NCBI RefSeq assembly: GCF_947507565.1
Contig: NC_089175.1
Location: 3,585,733 to 3,649,732, forward strand
Reading direction: 5' to 3'
From: Oscarella lobularis
Lineage: Eukaryota > Porifera > Homoscleromorpha > Homosclerophorida > Oscarellidae
DNA: 64,000 bases
Shown here: positions 42,474 through 55,278 of the stretch, piece by piece
How the letters are laid out: every line of letters starts with the position of its first letter
How positions within the stretch are numbered: position 1 is the first letter of the stretch
Program-made: the position numbers and the translations under genes
The notes under the pieces: generated by a model
Seen by the model: only the letters and a program-made list of their open reading frames with translations
What the model was told of the DNA's origin: nothing
Databases searched by the model: none

Positions 42474-44038
42474 TCACTGGTTGTCAAACGAGCCAGATGC
42501 TGCAAAAAAACGGATTAGAGAGTTTTATCAAGACTGAGGCACGTCGACGTACGGCAGTTTGAGTGAAAATAGATGTCGTCAACCATGAGCTTGCTACCCC
42601 TAGCAGCGCCTAAAAATTGAACTTGAAACTTCTCGCAGCTTCCCAAGAACGAATGGATATCCAAGCACTTTGCCTCTGAATTGTCATCGTCCAGTTCTTC
42701 TTCGTTTGTCAAGCGATAATGGACGAAGTCTTTTCGCATGTAAAGGACTCTGGATTTATCAGATATGCAGAGCATTGCAACGACTAACTGGTGAACGCCG
42801 TCGTGTTCAAAGATATAGGTGAACTCCATTGCTTTATTGAAGCTGGCGTGCTTGGTGAGAGTGGGCGTGTTGAATATTCCTGTCATGACGTGCGATTTCC
42901 CGAACTTTACAGGATCAAGAAATAAGGCGGAATCTTTAAGGTAAATTTTACGTAAATAAACTGATGCGATTAATTGATGATATCTTGCCTGATAAATGTC
43001 TTTTAGGGCGTCTGTTGACTGACCTCTTTCTCTTACTCGCTTCATCTGGGACTACGTCAAAATCAGGCAACTGCAAAGCTAACATATCTAGACCAGACAG
43101 GAGGTCGCACGAAGACGTATCGGGATCATGAAGCGGTGATAGGTGCTCTGCAACGTTCCAGGGGCCCATACACATGTCGTTGCGGTAGCCACACGTGTTT
43201 TTGTCTTTAAAGTCGCAATCTGCCTTAAATCTCTCTGGGAAGTACACTAATTTTTAAGTGAACCGACAAAGCCGCTCTCCGTGTTTTACCTTGGTCCCGA
43301 TTGCAGGAGTCGCTGAACTGCGGACGGTAAACCGGAACTTTGCCGAGCTTTTGTCTTATTGTAATTTTGACCCGGAAGAATAAGCAGCCTGGCGCTGGTT
43401 TGTCGCGGACGTTGAATAACTGATCACAGGCGTGTTTCTCTGGGTTATACGTACTTGTATCAACCCTCATAGTCCTTGATAACCTGTCTCTGTAGCGCCC
43501 TCCAAAACGGGGAGTTTTTATTCTATGATCCCAACTGGTTGTTTTGAACGTGTAGGTGAGTCCAAAGGTCATGCACTGTTGAACATAAGAAATTGAAAAT
43601 TCGATGGGTCGTGATTCAATTATATAGTCGACGCTGAAATGACTAGTAAATGGAGACCAAACGAGTCTCGGTGAATAGATTGTCCTAGTCTGGGAAGGGA
43701 AGCCTAGAAGGTAATCAGAAATGTAATTAGAGTCACTAATAAGACTGAACTATGCTCGTCTCTTGTCGCTCGCTCGAGTCGAAGGAACTCGGTGCACACG
43801 GCATGCACGTAGTCACGGTAGCAACTTGAACAATCTGTATTCTAGCACTAAACAAGCTAGAATTTTTAGGCACATTTTGCACGGCGGCAAGCTCTCCCAA
43901 GAACAGGGCCCGCGGAGTGACTCCACCACGCATTTTTACGCGATCTCACTCACTGTTCCACCATGCCAATCCAGGAGAGCAAAAGCAGAAGAAAAAGACG
44001 ACGCTTGAAACTGCGATAGAGTTCGGGCGAGAAAGCAT
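42474..44038 (-). CDS. MAM-domain secreted protein M1
   Basis: Exons 44038-43954 (signal peptide, MLSRPNSIAVSSVVFFFCFC), 43703-43290 (N-terminal domain), 43234-42989, 42933-42553 (MAM domain in two parts), 42499-42474 (SGSFDNQ end), all in phase, 383 residues. The MAM domain shows CDFKDKNTCGYRND, the central NTPTLTKHASFNKAMEFTY, and FQVQFLGAARGSKLMVDDIYF at its end. Between the two MAM exons the insert carries KRKRSV, a furin-like basic site. The N-terminal domain is shared by M1-M6 and unknown to me. The intron after exon 3 begins GC, not GT (CAG|GCAAGA). No TM segment or GPI signal: probably secreted. Confidence 0.85.
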
Positions 44039-44516
44039 TTCGCGGCCCGGAGTCGCACCCTGCTGATGAGTGGTTGGACGCGGTCTGAACGTACTGGTCA
44101 ATTGTAAGGTTCAGTTATTTGAACCGCTACGGTTGAGGTCAGTTATATGACCCAGACTTTTTCATTTCTTAGCACAATCATGGCGTCAACAAACGAAAGT
44201 ACAAAGACGCTGCGCTGTACGCCCTCTCACGCCAAGTGCGCCGGCTACACTCATATCTAAAGCGAATCCTTAGAGCTCGGGGCTCCGACGGCAAGACTGT
44301 AAGTAGACGCTATACACGAGTTCCTGGATTCGGGTATTTGAACCATGCAGGAACTAGCCACACCTTACCTTGAAATATTACTTAATAAGGGCAGAGTCAT
44401 TGTTTTCATAGGACCACACCCTAGCCAACGGACTGCTATAACAGGAAACACATGCAACGTACCAGCTCGCAAAAGACGGAAAGCATTCACACTGCAAGCA
44501 CATTTTACTTTCGTTC

Positions 44517-46151
44517 TCACACGTTGTCGTAGCTGCCAGACGCTGCACGTACAAAGAAAACAATTTAGAAAATTCCTTTATCAGAATTGAGGAGCTAACT
44601 TACTGCAGCCGGAGTTAAAATAGATGTCGTCGACCATGAGTCGGCTACCCCTCGCGCCGCCTGCAAACTGGACTTGAAACTGCGTGCAATCCCCTAAGAA
44701 CGAGTGAATATTCAAACACTTTGGCCCCTTCTTGTCAACGGCCAGTTCTACTCCGTTTATCAAGCGATAATGGGAGAAGCCCTCACGCATGGGAAGGACT
44801 CGGTATCCGTTCGATACGCAGAGCATCGAAACGACTAACTGATGAACGCCATAATTTTCGAAGAAATAGGTGAACTCCATTGCTTTGTTGAAGCTGGCGT
44901 GCTTCGTGAGAGTAGGCGTATTGATTATTCCCGTCATGATGTACGTTTGTCCGAATTTGATGGGATCGAGGAGCAACGAGGAATAGACTTCAAAGATAAA
45001 ATATCAAATAAATAAATAAATAAATACAATTAATGTTATCTCACCGATTCTTTTTTGACGACTCTTGACTGACCTCTTCTCCTCGCTCTCTCCCTCTGGA
45101 ACGATGGAGAATTCAGGCGACTGCAAAGCGGCCATGTCGAGATTCGTCAGAAGATCGCACGACGACGAATAGGGATCGCGAAGCGGCGCCAGGCCGTACG
45201 AAACCGTCCAAGGGCCCAGACACATGTCGTTGTGATAGCCACACGCGTCCTTGTTTTCGAAGTCACAGTTCGCCGTGAATCTCTCTAGAAAAGGAAAGTA
45301 CGTATCCATTGCTTGTCCGTGGGTGTGTGTCATCTCTTACGTTCGTCACGATTGCAGGTGTCACTGAACTCCGGATAATCAACAGGAACGTTGCTGATGC
45401 TCGTCAACTTTATTGTGATTTTGACGCGAAAAGAAAAGCAGTTGGACTCTGGTGGATCGCGAATGTCAAACAGCTTGTCGCAGGCGTATTTCTTCTCGTC
45501 GGACACACTTCTATCTACGATCATTGTGCCCGATTTTCTGTCCACGTAGCTCCATCCGAAACCGACAAAAATTTTGATGGTTTTCTTATTGCCCCAGAAC
45601 TCAATGGTGCGCGTCTCGAACTTGGCTTCCCATTTCATGCACTGTTGAACGAAGGAAATGGAAAATTCTGACGGCGCCGGCGAGTTTATTTTATAGGCCA
45701 CGCTGACGTGGCTTGTGAATGGAGACCAGACGAGCTGTCGTGAAACGATCTTTTTTGTCTTCGTTATTACGAAACCTGGAAAGAGTAATGACCACGGCCT
45801 CTTAGTACTATTTATGGTCTACGTCGTATGCGAGGGCTCGGCGGGGGCTCAAAAACGGTTAGGGTTAGACTCTACAGTGTAAACGTGAAGTATAGAGTAC
45901 AAATGTCGCGCTTATTCATGCTTGGGAACCAGCTACAATGTTGGTTCAAGAAAAAAACATTAGCTAGCCGGCGAACCGGGGGGGCGCGCGCGCGCGCGCG
46001 CGGGCTTTCGCAAGGGCCGGGTCTAGATTTCCTCTGATTTTACTCAACCTGGACTGGATGGAGGTGAAAACCACGTCGATCCAGGAGAGCATAGGCTGAC
46101 AAAAAAGGAGATAAAGCCCAGGACGACGACAGAACCCGGACGTTGAAGCAT
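44517..46151 (-). CDS. MAM-domain secreted protein M2
   Basis: Exons 46151-46049 (signal peptide, MLQRPGSVVVLGFISFFVSL), 45775-45341, 45284-45045, 44987-44604, 44542-44517, all in phase, 395 residues. MAM: CDFENK DACGYHND, NTPTLTKHASFNKAMEFTY, QVQFAGGARGSRLMVDDIYF. The insert has EEKRSVKSRQKR, a basic cleavage-like site. The last exon gives SGSYDNV. It is closest to M1; the pair forms a subgroup with a different signal peptide from M3-M6. Confidence 0.85.
45984..46003. repeat. (GC)n stretch in first intron of M2
   Basis: Alternating GC of about 18 bases following a G run. Such tracts can adopt Z-DNA in vitro; no role is shown here. Confidence 0.9.
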
Positions 46152-46810
46152 GGCCGTTTGCAGAAATCTCTCTTCGGACGAGTTTGGGTGGTCTCCGTGG
46201 GGTCCGCGATCCTTCTGCACGGCAAAACCGGATCTGAAATAGGACCAAGCCGAGCCGCACCCTTGTTTTCGTTAGCCACGAAGCCAGACGTCGTTTGACG
46301 GACGCCGCCTAGCGCCTGTCCACACACACGGTTCGCTCTCCTGCGGAATTCGATTAGACACGAGACCGAATCCTTAGTTAACCCGGCACCAACTGCTCGG
46401 GCTGCTGGGACAAAAGGAAAGGGTGAGAAAGCGAAGGTTTAGATCAGTGACTCATGCTGGTAACTCTCGACATCGATCTGTTGTCATTCGCGGACCGTTA
46501 GCCACACCTAGCTTCGTTCCTCGGGGAACGTGCTGGGAGAGTATCTTAGCCAAGGGGACAAAGGGCGCCCACCCACACAAGCTTGCACACATGCAGATAA
46601 CTAATGTAACCCCTGTACTGTACCCTCCCTAAATTTGCATCTCGTTCCGGTAGTTTCCCACGGTGGACTTCTCTAATCAGCACACTGAAACGCAACGACA
46701 GAACACAGAAACAAAAACGCGGTGGATCAAGCACACAGACACGAAAGTACACCCAGCAAAAATATTACACACCGTGACGTCAGTTCGTTCTCAAACGGTC
46801 TCGACTGCAC
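46152..46810. other. Intergenic between M2 and M3
   Basis: No gene seen. 46660-46800 (AACGCAACRAMAGAACACAGAA) resembles the flanks 3' of M4, M5 and M6 (48985-49100, 52265-52340, 58320-58390), so it is the common 3' flank of the family. Confidence 0.5.
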
Positions 46811-48287
46811 TCATCTGTTGTCGTACCTCCCAGAGGCTATACGCACACAGGAAAGGATCGCTGACTGTTAGGCCAAGAAACTTCTCTGAGATTTTTACTT
46901 ACGGCAGTTCGAGCTGTAGTGGATGTCGTCGATGGTGAGCCTGCTACCCCTAGCAGCGCCCACAAATCTAACTTGAAATTGTTCGCAGCCCTTCAAAAAG
47001 GTGTGAATATCCAAGCACGTCACGTCCGCCAGATCCTCGCGCTGCTCTTTCCCGTTGACCAATTTGAAGTGAGTAGAGTCGTCTCGCAAAGGTATGAGTC
47101 TGCCTGCATCGGATAGGCAAACCAATGCGATGAATAAATAATGAACGCCGGAGTGTTCAAATCTATAGCCAAACTGTAGGGCGCTATTGAATTGCTCGTG
47201 CCTGGTGAGGTTAGGCGAGTTGACTATTGCTGTTGCAACGATTTTTCGTCCACCTGCTCTTCCGTCGACATAGAGATAATAATCATCTATAGTAGGTAGT
47301 TACTGTATTTAATCAGACCACTTATATAGTTTACTTGATGCACTCTTTGCTATTCTTGTTTCCGGTATTGATTCAACTGATCTTTTCTTTTTCTTGTCAT
47401 ATCCTTCTTCCTCTTCTTCTTCCATCTCTTTGTCTGGAAAGTCTTTTTCGTCATCATCATCATTTCTAATTGGGTACTCGGGTTCTTTGTAGTCAAAAGG
47501 CGACTCGAATTCGGGTGGCTGCAAGACCTCCATGTCTAGTTGAGACAAAAGACTACACGACTGAGGCGTGTGAACGTCTCGAAGCGGTTCGATGTTGTCG
47601 TCGATTTTCCAGGGAGTAAGGCTGCATAAGTCGTTACGATAACCGCAGCTGTCTCCGTTGTCAAAATTGCAATCTGCCGTGTATCTCGCTGTAAAACACA
47701 AAATAGTACTAATTAAAAAATTTCAAAAAGGAAGCTCGAGTCTTACTTTCACCAAAATTACAGGTGTCCGTTAACTCCAGATGATCGACTTGTTCGTTTG
47801 TGTGTTGAATCCTGATTTTGAGACGAAATTTCTTGCACCATCCTTTTGGTGGCTGGTCTTTGTCGAATAATTGGCTACAGGCTGCTTTGGTGGCTTGAGA
47901 CGGATCCAGGTTTAAATTCATGTCGATCCATTCGCTTTTCTTGTAGATCCATCCGTACTTCTTTTGCCACCAAGCCTTTTGGCCAACTACGCCCCACCTG
48001 GCACATTCTTGGGAATAGGAAATACGAAGCGAGGAAGGCGATGTGAAGACTTTGTATTGGATTCGAAAATGGCTATGAGACGGAGCCCAAGCCACTCTCG
48101 CTGAATACAGGATCTTCGTCCGTTGTTGAGCTAAAAAAGACGACATTTCAGCCTGCACGGGCGATCTGCCATCTCAATAGTTTTTAATACGTTCCACTGA
48201 TTGGGACCATCCGCCAGAGCATAGCTGACAGAAGGAACTGATGATTACGGCGACGGCAATCGAATAGAAGAGCAAGAGTCTCGTCAT
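46811..48287 (-). CDS. MAM-domain secreted protein M3
   Basis: Exons 48287-48191 (signal peptide, MTRLLLFYSIAVAVIISSFC), 48130-47747, 47688-47335, 47286-46903, 46836-46811, in phase, 414 residues. It has the longest insert between MAM parts, very acidic (DDDDEKDFPDKEMEEEEEEG) and then KKKKRSV. MAM ends QVRFVGAARGSRLTIDDIHY. The C-terminus is SGRYDNR. It heads the subgroup M3-M6 that shares promoter and signal exon. Confidence 0.85.
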
Positions 48288-48324
48288 TGGGCTGATATGC
48301 CACTGCACTGATAAAAGGTCGCGA

Positions 48325-48345
48325 GGAGGCTCAATATATACCTCC
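48325..48345 (-). promoter_or_regulatory. TATA-type core promoter of M3
   Basis: On the minus strand TATATATTGAG lies about 45 bases before the ATG. The same TATA block and following GAGCGGAGTCGC-like text recur about ten more times, before M4-M6 and in the orphan modules. Confidence 0.6.
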
Positions 48346-49144
48346 CCAGCAGGGCGTATTCTCCATCGTGTTGCTAGGACCGCTGCTACAGGGAAAATCC
48401 TGAATCCCTCTCCTGAATCCCTTTAGCGGAAGAGAAGCCGGCTTTATGGTAGCCGCATCCGCTCCTTAATTCCCGGTTTCCATGGCCGACTTTTCGGCTT
48501 CGCTAGTTCCCATGAACGTCACGGTGGAAGCGAATGTCGTATGAATTTATTATCGCCAGATTTTCGATGAGTCACTTTCCGCTGCTCTCGATTAAGCGCG
48601 CTGTTGTTTGTCTTCCGAATAGTTGTGATATTTAACGAGTCTAGACGACGAGAAGAGCTTTAGGTTTTGATATCCAGTAGCTCTATAAGACTTATTTCAG
48701 AGTGTAAAATCCCCCTACCCTCCACATCATTCTGAGCTGCTTGCTGTTGTAACACAACACGCAGCAAAAAAACGACTCTTACCTCTGACCTGCGTCGTCG
48801 TCAGTCAAACGTATATAAGACGGCCCAGATACATGTCGTTTGTGGTCGCTACACGTGTTCTCGTTTTTCACTTTATCCTTTCGTACTGTACTTCCCAGAG
48901 GCTATGTACAGGAAAGGATCGCCGAAACTTCAAACATCTTCCACCACCCCACACACAGTTGTGCTTACACATGCCAATAACATATCATTCCGGTAGTTTC
49001 ACACTGAAACGCAGCAAAAAGAACACAGAAACAAAAACGCAGCGATCAAGAACACAGGCATGACACAGACACAAACGTACACGCAGCAAAAAGTCACAAA
49101 AACCACCGTGGCGCTCAGTTCGTTCTCAAAACGGTCGACTGCAC
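48346..49144. other. Upstream of M3 and downstream of M4
   Basis: A decayed MAM first-part exon at about 48815-48875 (CCCAGATACATGTCGTTTG matches the GYRNDMCLG coding text). Otherwise no gene. Confidence 0.5.
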
Positions 49145-50527
49145 TCATCTGTTGTCGTACCCAGAGGCTACGCACACGGGAAAGGATCGCTGACTGTTAG
49201 GCTAAGAAACGCGTGAGATTTACTTACGGCAGTTCGATCTGTAGTAGATGTCGTCGATGATGAGCCTGCTGCTCCTAGCACCGCCGGCAAATTGAACTTG
49301 AAACTTTTCGCAGCCGTTCAGAAAGGTGTGAATATCCAAGCATATCACGTCCGACCGATCCGTGGGTTGCTCTACTTCATTGTTCATTCTGAAGTGAGTA
49401 AAGTCGTCTTTCAAATGCATAATTCTGTCTCCATTGGATACGCAAATCAATGCCACAACTAAGCTATGGACGCCGGAGCGTTCAAATGTATAGCCAAATT
49501 GCAGGGCTTTGTTATATTGCGCGTGCTTGGTGAGGATCGGCGAGTTGATTATTCCGGTCGCAACGATTTCTCCAGCATCCCTTCCGTCAATACATAGATA
49601 ATAGCCATCTGCAAATTTATGGTATGAAATATCTATTTAATCAAGTCGCTCGTATCTTTTACTTGATACACTCTTCGCTATTCTTGTTTCAGGCGTTTCA
49701 ACTGATCTTTTCTTTTTCTCCTCAGAAAGGAACTCGGGTGGCTGCAAGACCGTCAAGTCTAGTTTAGACAAAAGTTCACATGATATGGGCGTGTCCAAAT
49801 CTTGAAGCGGTTTGATGCTATCGGTGTCTTCGATGTGAGCATACTCGTTAAATTTCCAGGGAACTAGGCTGCACAAGTCGTTACGATAACCGCAGCTGTC
49901 TTTCTCGTTGAAATCGCAATTTGCCTTGTATCTCGCTGTTGATACAATTAATTAATTAATTAATTAATTAATATGTCCAAGCAGAAGTCTTACTTTCGCT
50001 AGAATTAGTACTGCAGGTGTCCGTTAGCGTTAGATGATCAACTTTCTCGCTTGTGTATTCAATCTTGATTTTAAGACGAAATTTGTTGCACTTCGGTTCC
50101 TCGTCGATGCCGTATAATTGGATGCAAGCCGTTTTGGTGTCTTGAGACGGATTGAGGTCCAAATTCATGTCAATGTATTTGGCGCTCTTGTAAACCCATT
50201 TGGACCATGCACCCCAAAAGTACTCTTTGAGCCTGGCACATTGTAGAGCATAGGAAATACGAAGTGAGGAAGACGCCGTGAAGACTTTGTATTGAACACG
50301 AAAATGGCTATTAAACGGATTCCAAGCCACTCTCGATGAATACACAATTTTCGTCCGTTCTTCATCTAAAAAAAAAGACGACATTTTAGCCTGCACAGAC
50401 GATCTGCCATCTCAATAGTTTTCGTACGTTCCACTGCATTCGATTGGGACCATTGCGATTCGCCGGAGCAGACGGGACTGATGATTACGGCGACGGCAAT
50501 CGAATAGAAGAGCAAGAGTCTCGTCAT
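49145..50527 (-). CDS. MAM-domain secreted protein M4
   Basis: Exons 50527-50428 (MTRLLLFYSIAVAVIISPVC), 50365-49994, 49935-49663, 49608-49228, 49167-49145, in phase, 382 residues. The N-terminal domain keeps SHFRVQYKVF, LRISYALQC, DMNLDLNPSQ and LTDTC. MAM insert: EEKKKRSVETPETRIAKS. The last exon is one codon shorter (PSGYDNR). An (AATT)n tract lies in the intron at about 49946-49972. Confidence 0.85.
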
Positions 50528-50814
50528 AATATTGGCCACTGAACTGAAGGGTACTGATAAACTGCCGCGACTCCGCTCAATATATACCTACCGAGAGCAG
50601 GACGTACTCTCCGTGGCGTTGCTAGAACGGCTCTTTAGTTTCTAGGGTGGGGACGCATGTCACAATATTACTTTTGGTTGGGTTGACGACTCACTTCCCG
50701 CGGACCTGAATTAAACGTGTTGTTGTTTTTCTTCCGGATGATTGAATGAGTCTAGAGAACGAGAAGAGCGTTGGGCTTTGATTTTGCGACGAGTTCCTCG
50801 AACGAGGCCCCATC

Positions 50815-51535
50815 TCGACTTTACTTTACCAAACTCGTACCTAGTAGTTCTCGATTCATGGTCGCGGTGTTAGTTGATCCAAATTTGCACAATTTTAGAT
50901 ATGCAATTTTACGAAGAATAGTGTTACCGTGCGCTAAAAGAACATGTGAAGTCTTCATCTTGCTTGGACCTCTTCTTCTCGTCCTCGCCCTCCGAAAGCG
51001 GCCATGTCGAGATTTGTCAGGAGATCGATCGCCGAATAGGGATCGCGAAGCGGCGCCAGAGGCCGTCCAAGGACCCAGACACATGTCGTTGCGATAGCCA
51101 CACGTGTCCTTGTTTTCAAAGGCACACTTCGCCGTGAATCTCTCTAGAAAGGGACGTATGATCGATAGAGAGAGAGAGACGTGCTCGTCGTGGGTGTGTC
51201 TTACGTTCGTCACGATTGCAGGTGTCACTAAACTCTTACTGTCTAACTGATGCGAGTCAACTTTATTGTGATTTTGACGCGAAATAGAAAGCAGTTGGAC
51301 TCTGGTGGATCATTCTTGATGAATACAGAGTCTTCGTCCGTTCTTCATCTAAAAAAAGACGACATTTCAGCCCTGCACTGGCGATCTGTCATTTCAATAG
51401 GTTTTAATACGTTCCACTGATTGGGGGACCATTCACCGGAGCTTAGCTGACAGAAGGAACTGATGATTACGGCGACGGCAATCGAATAGAAGAGCAAGAG
51501 TCTCGTCATTGCACTGCACCGAATTGTACTGATAA
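50815..51535 (-). pseudogene. Decayed MAM gene pieces with an orphan first exon
   Basis: 51010-51150 retains the RFTAKCAFENKDTCGYRND MAM exon, closest to M2, then runs into unrelated DNA. 51290-51340 holds part of the N-terminal domain. 51509-51440 is a signal-peptide exon with its ATG (MTRLLLFYSIAVAV) under a TATA-like box at about 51555. No complete gene can be formed. Confidence 0.7.
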
Positions 51536-51999
51536 ACGGTCGCGAGGAGGCTCAATGTATACCTCCCCAGCAGGGCGTATTCTCCATCGTGTTGCTAGGA
51601 CCGCTGCTACAGGGAAAAATGTGGCTTAATGGTAGCCGCATCCGCTAGCTGCTTAATTCCCGGTTTCCATTGCTCTTTGGCTTCTCTAGTTCCCATGAAC
51701 GTCACGGTGGAAGCGAATGTTGGATGAATTACGTACTGAATTATTGCATTCTAGCGAAATTTTCGTCGACGTTCAATGAGTCACTTTCCGCTGCTCCCGA
51801 TTAGGCGCGCTGTTGTTTGTCTTCTGAATTGTTGTGATTTAACGAGTTTAGACGACGAGAAGAGCTTTAGGTTTTGATTTCCAGTAGCTCTATAACAGTG
51901 AAAGACGTTTACTTCATTTCAGTATATGACTCGTACGCTTGACCTCTTTTGAAGACGTACATATACGTATATATATATATGCTGGGGATCTCGATTGAA

Positions 52000-52170
52000 G
52001 CGGTGACAAGTCGTCTCCAATCTTCCAGGAGCCCAGACGGCTCAGGCACATATGTGTTGTGATAGCTACGCGCGCTCTCGTTTTCAAAGTGGCAGTTTTT
52101 CACCCCACAGGAAAGGATCGCTGACTGTTTGGCAATGAAACTGCACGCCACGGCCAAAGTAGAATATGCA
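52000..52170 (-). pseudogene. MAM first-part exon remnant
   Basis: Encodes NCHFENESARSYHN..., a decayed CDFE..CGYRND motif. A matching remnant lies at about 58015-58200 in the duplicate. Confidence 0.6.
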
Positions 52171-52380
52171 AGCACGTCTCAATTCACCTACCACTGCACC
52201 CACAGTTGTGCTTGTACACATGCTGATAACGTAACACCCTTCCTAAAACATATCGTTCCGGTAGTTTCTAACTGAAACGCAACGAAAGAACACAGAAACA
52301 CAGAAATGACACCAACACGAGCACAAAAGTCAGAAAAACTACCGTGACACCCAGTTCGTTCTCAAAACAGTCGACTGCAT

Positions 52381-53762
52381 TCATCTGTTGTCGTACTTCC
52401 CAGAGGCTACACGCACAGAAAAAGATAGCTGACTATTCGGCTAAAAATTTCAAACATTTCCTTACGGCAACGCGAAGAGTATTTGACGTCATCGATGATG
52501 AGCCTGCTACCCCTAGCACCGCCGACAAATTGAACTTGAAACCGTTTGCAGCCGCCCAGAAAGGTGTGAAGATCCAAGCATGCCGCATCATTCAGATTCT
52601 TGGGTTGCTCTTTTCTATTGACCAATCTAAAGTGAGCATATTCGTCTTTCAAACGCAGAATTCTGTTATTATCGGATACGCAAATCAATGCCACAAATAA
52701 GCTATGGACGCCGGAGTGTTCAAATGTATAGCCAAATCGCAGGGCTTTGTTATATCTCGCGTGCTTGGTGAGGATCGGCGAGTTGATTATTCCGGTTACA
52801 GCGACTGTTCGTCCAGCTTTTTTACAGTTAACACATAGATAATAGTCATCTGAAAAATTTACGGTAGGAAATATATCTATTTAATCAGTTCACTCATATA
52901 TTTTACGTGCTGCCCTCTTTGCTATTATTGTCTCAGGCGTTTCAACTGATTCTTTGAATTTGGGTGGCTGTTCCAACTCGTTGAATTCGGATGGCTGTAA
53001 GACCTCCAAGTCTAGTTCAGACAAAAGACCACACGATACGGGCGTGTCGAAATCGCGAAGCGGTCTCCTCTCTTTGCTGGTAGAGTGATCATTCGCGGTT
53101 TCACCGCCATAATTCCAGGAACCTAGGCTGCACAAGTCGTTACGATAACCGCAGCTGTCTTTGTGGTTGAAATCGCAATTTGCCGTGTATCTCGCTGTTG
53201 ATACAATTAATTAATTAATTAGTATGTTCAAACTGCAAAACCAGGTAAGGAGTCTTACTTTTGCGAGAAGCACAGGTGTCCCGCCAGTCCGGTCGCGTTA
53301 CATGCTTGATTTGATAGTTTTGGTATGTAATCTTGATTTTAAGACGAAATCTTTCGCAATTTTCCTTCGGTTTCTCGTCAGTGCCATATATTTGGCTACA
53401 GGCCGTTTTGGTCTTTTGAGACGGATTCAGGTCCAAATTCATTTCAACGTAACTGGATCTAGCGTATTCCCATTCACGACCGGTCCTTCCGATGACACAT
53501 TGTTGAGTGTAGGAAATACGAAGAAAGGCAGACGCCCTCATAACTTTGTACTGAATACGAAAATGACTGTGAAACGCATTCCAATACACTTTCGATGAAT
53601 ACAGAAATTTTATCTGTTTTTCAGCTAAAAAAGACATATTTTAGCCTGCACTGACAATTTGTCATGTCAATAGTTTTCGTTCGTACGTTTCCCTGCATGC
53701 GAGAAGGAACTGATGATTATTACGGCGACGGCAATCGAATAGAAGAGAAAGAGCCTCGTCAT
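52381..53762 (-). CDS. MAM-domain secreted protein M5
   Basis: Signal peptide at 53762 (MTRLFLFYSIAVAVIIISSF). The N-terminal domain exon ends at about 53258 (SHFRIQYKVM, DMNLDLNPSQ-equivalent EMNLDLNPSQ). The first MAM part is about 53190-52905 (GYRNDLCSLGSWN), the second about 52850-52465 (NSPILTKHARYNKALRFGY; QVQFVGGARGSRLIIDDVKY), and the C-terminus SGKYDNR stops at 52381. The insert reads KFKESVETPET: the basic cleavage-like site of M1-M4 is gone. The exon plan is the same as M4. Confidence 0.8.
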
Positions 53763-53984
53763 TGTGCTGATAGGCCACTGCAATAAAGGCTAGTGAAAAA
53801 CTGCGGCGACTCCGCTCAATATACCTACAAAGGGAAGGACGTACTCTCCGTGGCGTTGCTTACTTTAGTTTCTAGGACTTCGATGCGTATCTGAATAATC
53901 ACAATATTACTTCGAAGCATTTTCCATTTGCATTCTACGTCGGATGACTCACCTCCAGTGGATCCTGACTCTGGATAGTTAAGA

Positions 53985-54535
53985 TGATTCAATGAGTCTA
54001 GAGAACGAGGAGAGCGTTGGGCTTTGATTTCCTGACGAGTTCCTTGAATGAGGCCCCCATCTCGATTTTACCTTGTACGTACTTAGTAGTTCTAGATTCA
54101 CGTCGCGATGTTTGTTGTTCCAAATTTGACCGATTCTTGGACGAATCCAACGCAGGGAACTGATGATTACGGCGACGGCAATCGAACTGAAGAGTAGGAG
54201 TCGGATACGCCACTGCACTGAACAGCGAAGGGAACTGAAAAACTGCGGCGACTCCGCTCAATATATACCTAAAGAGAGAAGGACGTACTCTCCGTGGGGT
54301 AGCTGCATTAGTTTCTAGGGCGTGGATGCGTATCTGGATAATCACAATATTACTTTGAAGCATCTTCCATTTTTCGTTTCTACGTCGTCCAGCTGCCCCT
54401 GAATTAAACGTGCTTTCGCTTTCACTCTTAATAGTTAAGATGATTGAATGAGTCTAGAGAACGAGGAGAGCGTTGGGCTTTGATTTCGCGACGAGTTCCT
54501 CGAATGAGGCGGCCCCCCTTCTTTTTCGCTTCGAA
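53985..54535. repeat. Orphan promoter/first-exon modules in duplication copy 1
   Basis: Module starts at 53991 and 54446 (AATGAGTCTAGAGAACGAGG). The piece at 54153-54205 is a signal exon whose ATG is lost (GAGTCGGAT in place of GAGTCTCGTCAT). TATA-like CAATATATACC at about 54259. Confidence 0.75.
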
Positions 54536-54539
54536 ATTC

Positions 54540-55270
54540 GACTCGAGTGCTATTTCACAGAAGAACCGTTCTCTTGACTCCGCTTGGTTTCACATCTGGT
54601 TGAACAGTTAATCGACATGTTCAGCGATTTAAACGTTTCCCTAAGGAAACGAATTAGTTAATTAAGATCAACAACGAAATCTTTGTTTAGGTTAGGAGAT
54701 AATTACTTCATTTGCTCGTTTTGGTAGCTATAGTAAACCTGTTGTAACTTCCTCGCGTATGTCTCTTGTCCCCACGGGGCGAAGGACCCCGTCTGAGGCA
54801 TACCGTGACCGCAATTGAGACATAGTAGTGATACTGGGTCCTAAGTGTGTCTAGGGGTCTCAGTATGTCTCAATCGGGGTCTCGATGTCCCAGTTATTAT
54901 GAGCACAAGCATACCGCGTTACAGTATGTGTTTCGTCGCCGCTTCGGCTATTCCTACACTTGGGTACTTAGAGCGATTGAGGTCAAGAATTGAATTTTCT
55001 TATGAAGAGATAGAGAGAGGTATAACAAGCTTGACGTCGCGGGTTCACAACTACTAGCCGACCGCAAGCGAAAAAAGGTCGTTTTTCGCAACGACACAGC
55101 TCAACTGAGCAGAAGCGCGTGACGGAGCACAATTATTAATTAATTAAGCGACGCGTTTCTCTCTATAAGGAGCTAAGGATACGTCTATCTTCTCTTAGCA
55201 GACTCCGGACCAGACACACGAGCCCTATACTAATGTCTGGCTTTGCCACTTCTGCGGTCTTTTGGCTTGT
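54540..55270. other. Unique DNA between duplication copies
   Basis: An internal near-repeat GTATGTCTCAA/GAGACATAG at 54820-54890. No gene seen before the ATG at 55279. Confidence 0.4.
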
Positions 55271-55278
55271 ACGAGAAA

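Larger units (their letters stand above)
50740..54530. repeat. Segmental duplication, copy 1 (contains M5)
   Basis: Direct duplicate of about 56937-60590 (about 3.7 kb). It contains a module start (AATGAGTCTAGAGAACGAGA), decayed MAM pieces, an orphan promoter plus signal exon, the M5 gene and the next module. Very high identity by eye over the M5/M6 3' halves suggests a recent event or gene conversion. Confidence 0.85.

Noticed and set aside
45964-46327. Two minus-strand frames upstream of M2
   Set aside because: They overlap the M2 signal exon in other frames and include the (GC)n tract. Only the frame starting at 46151 joins in phase to exon 2.
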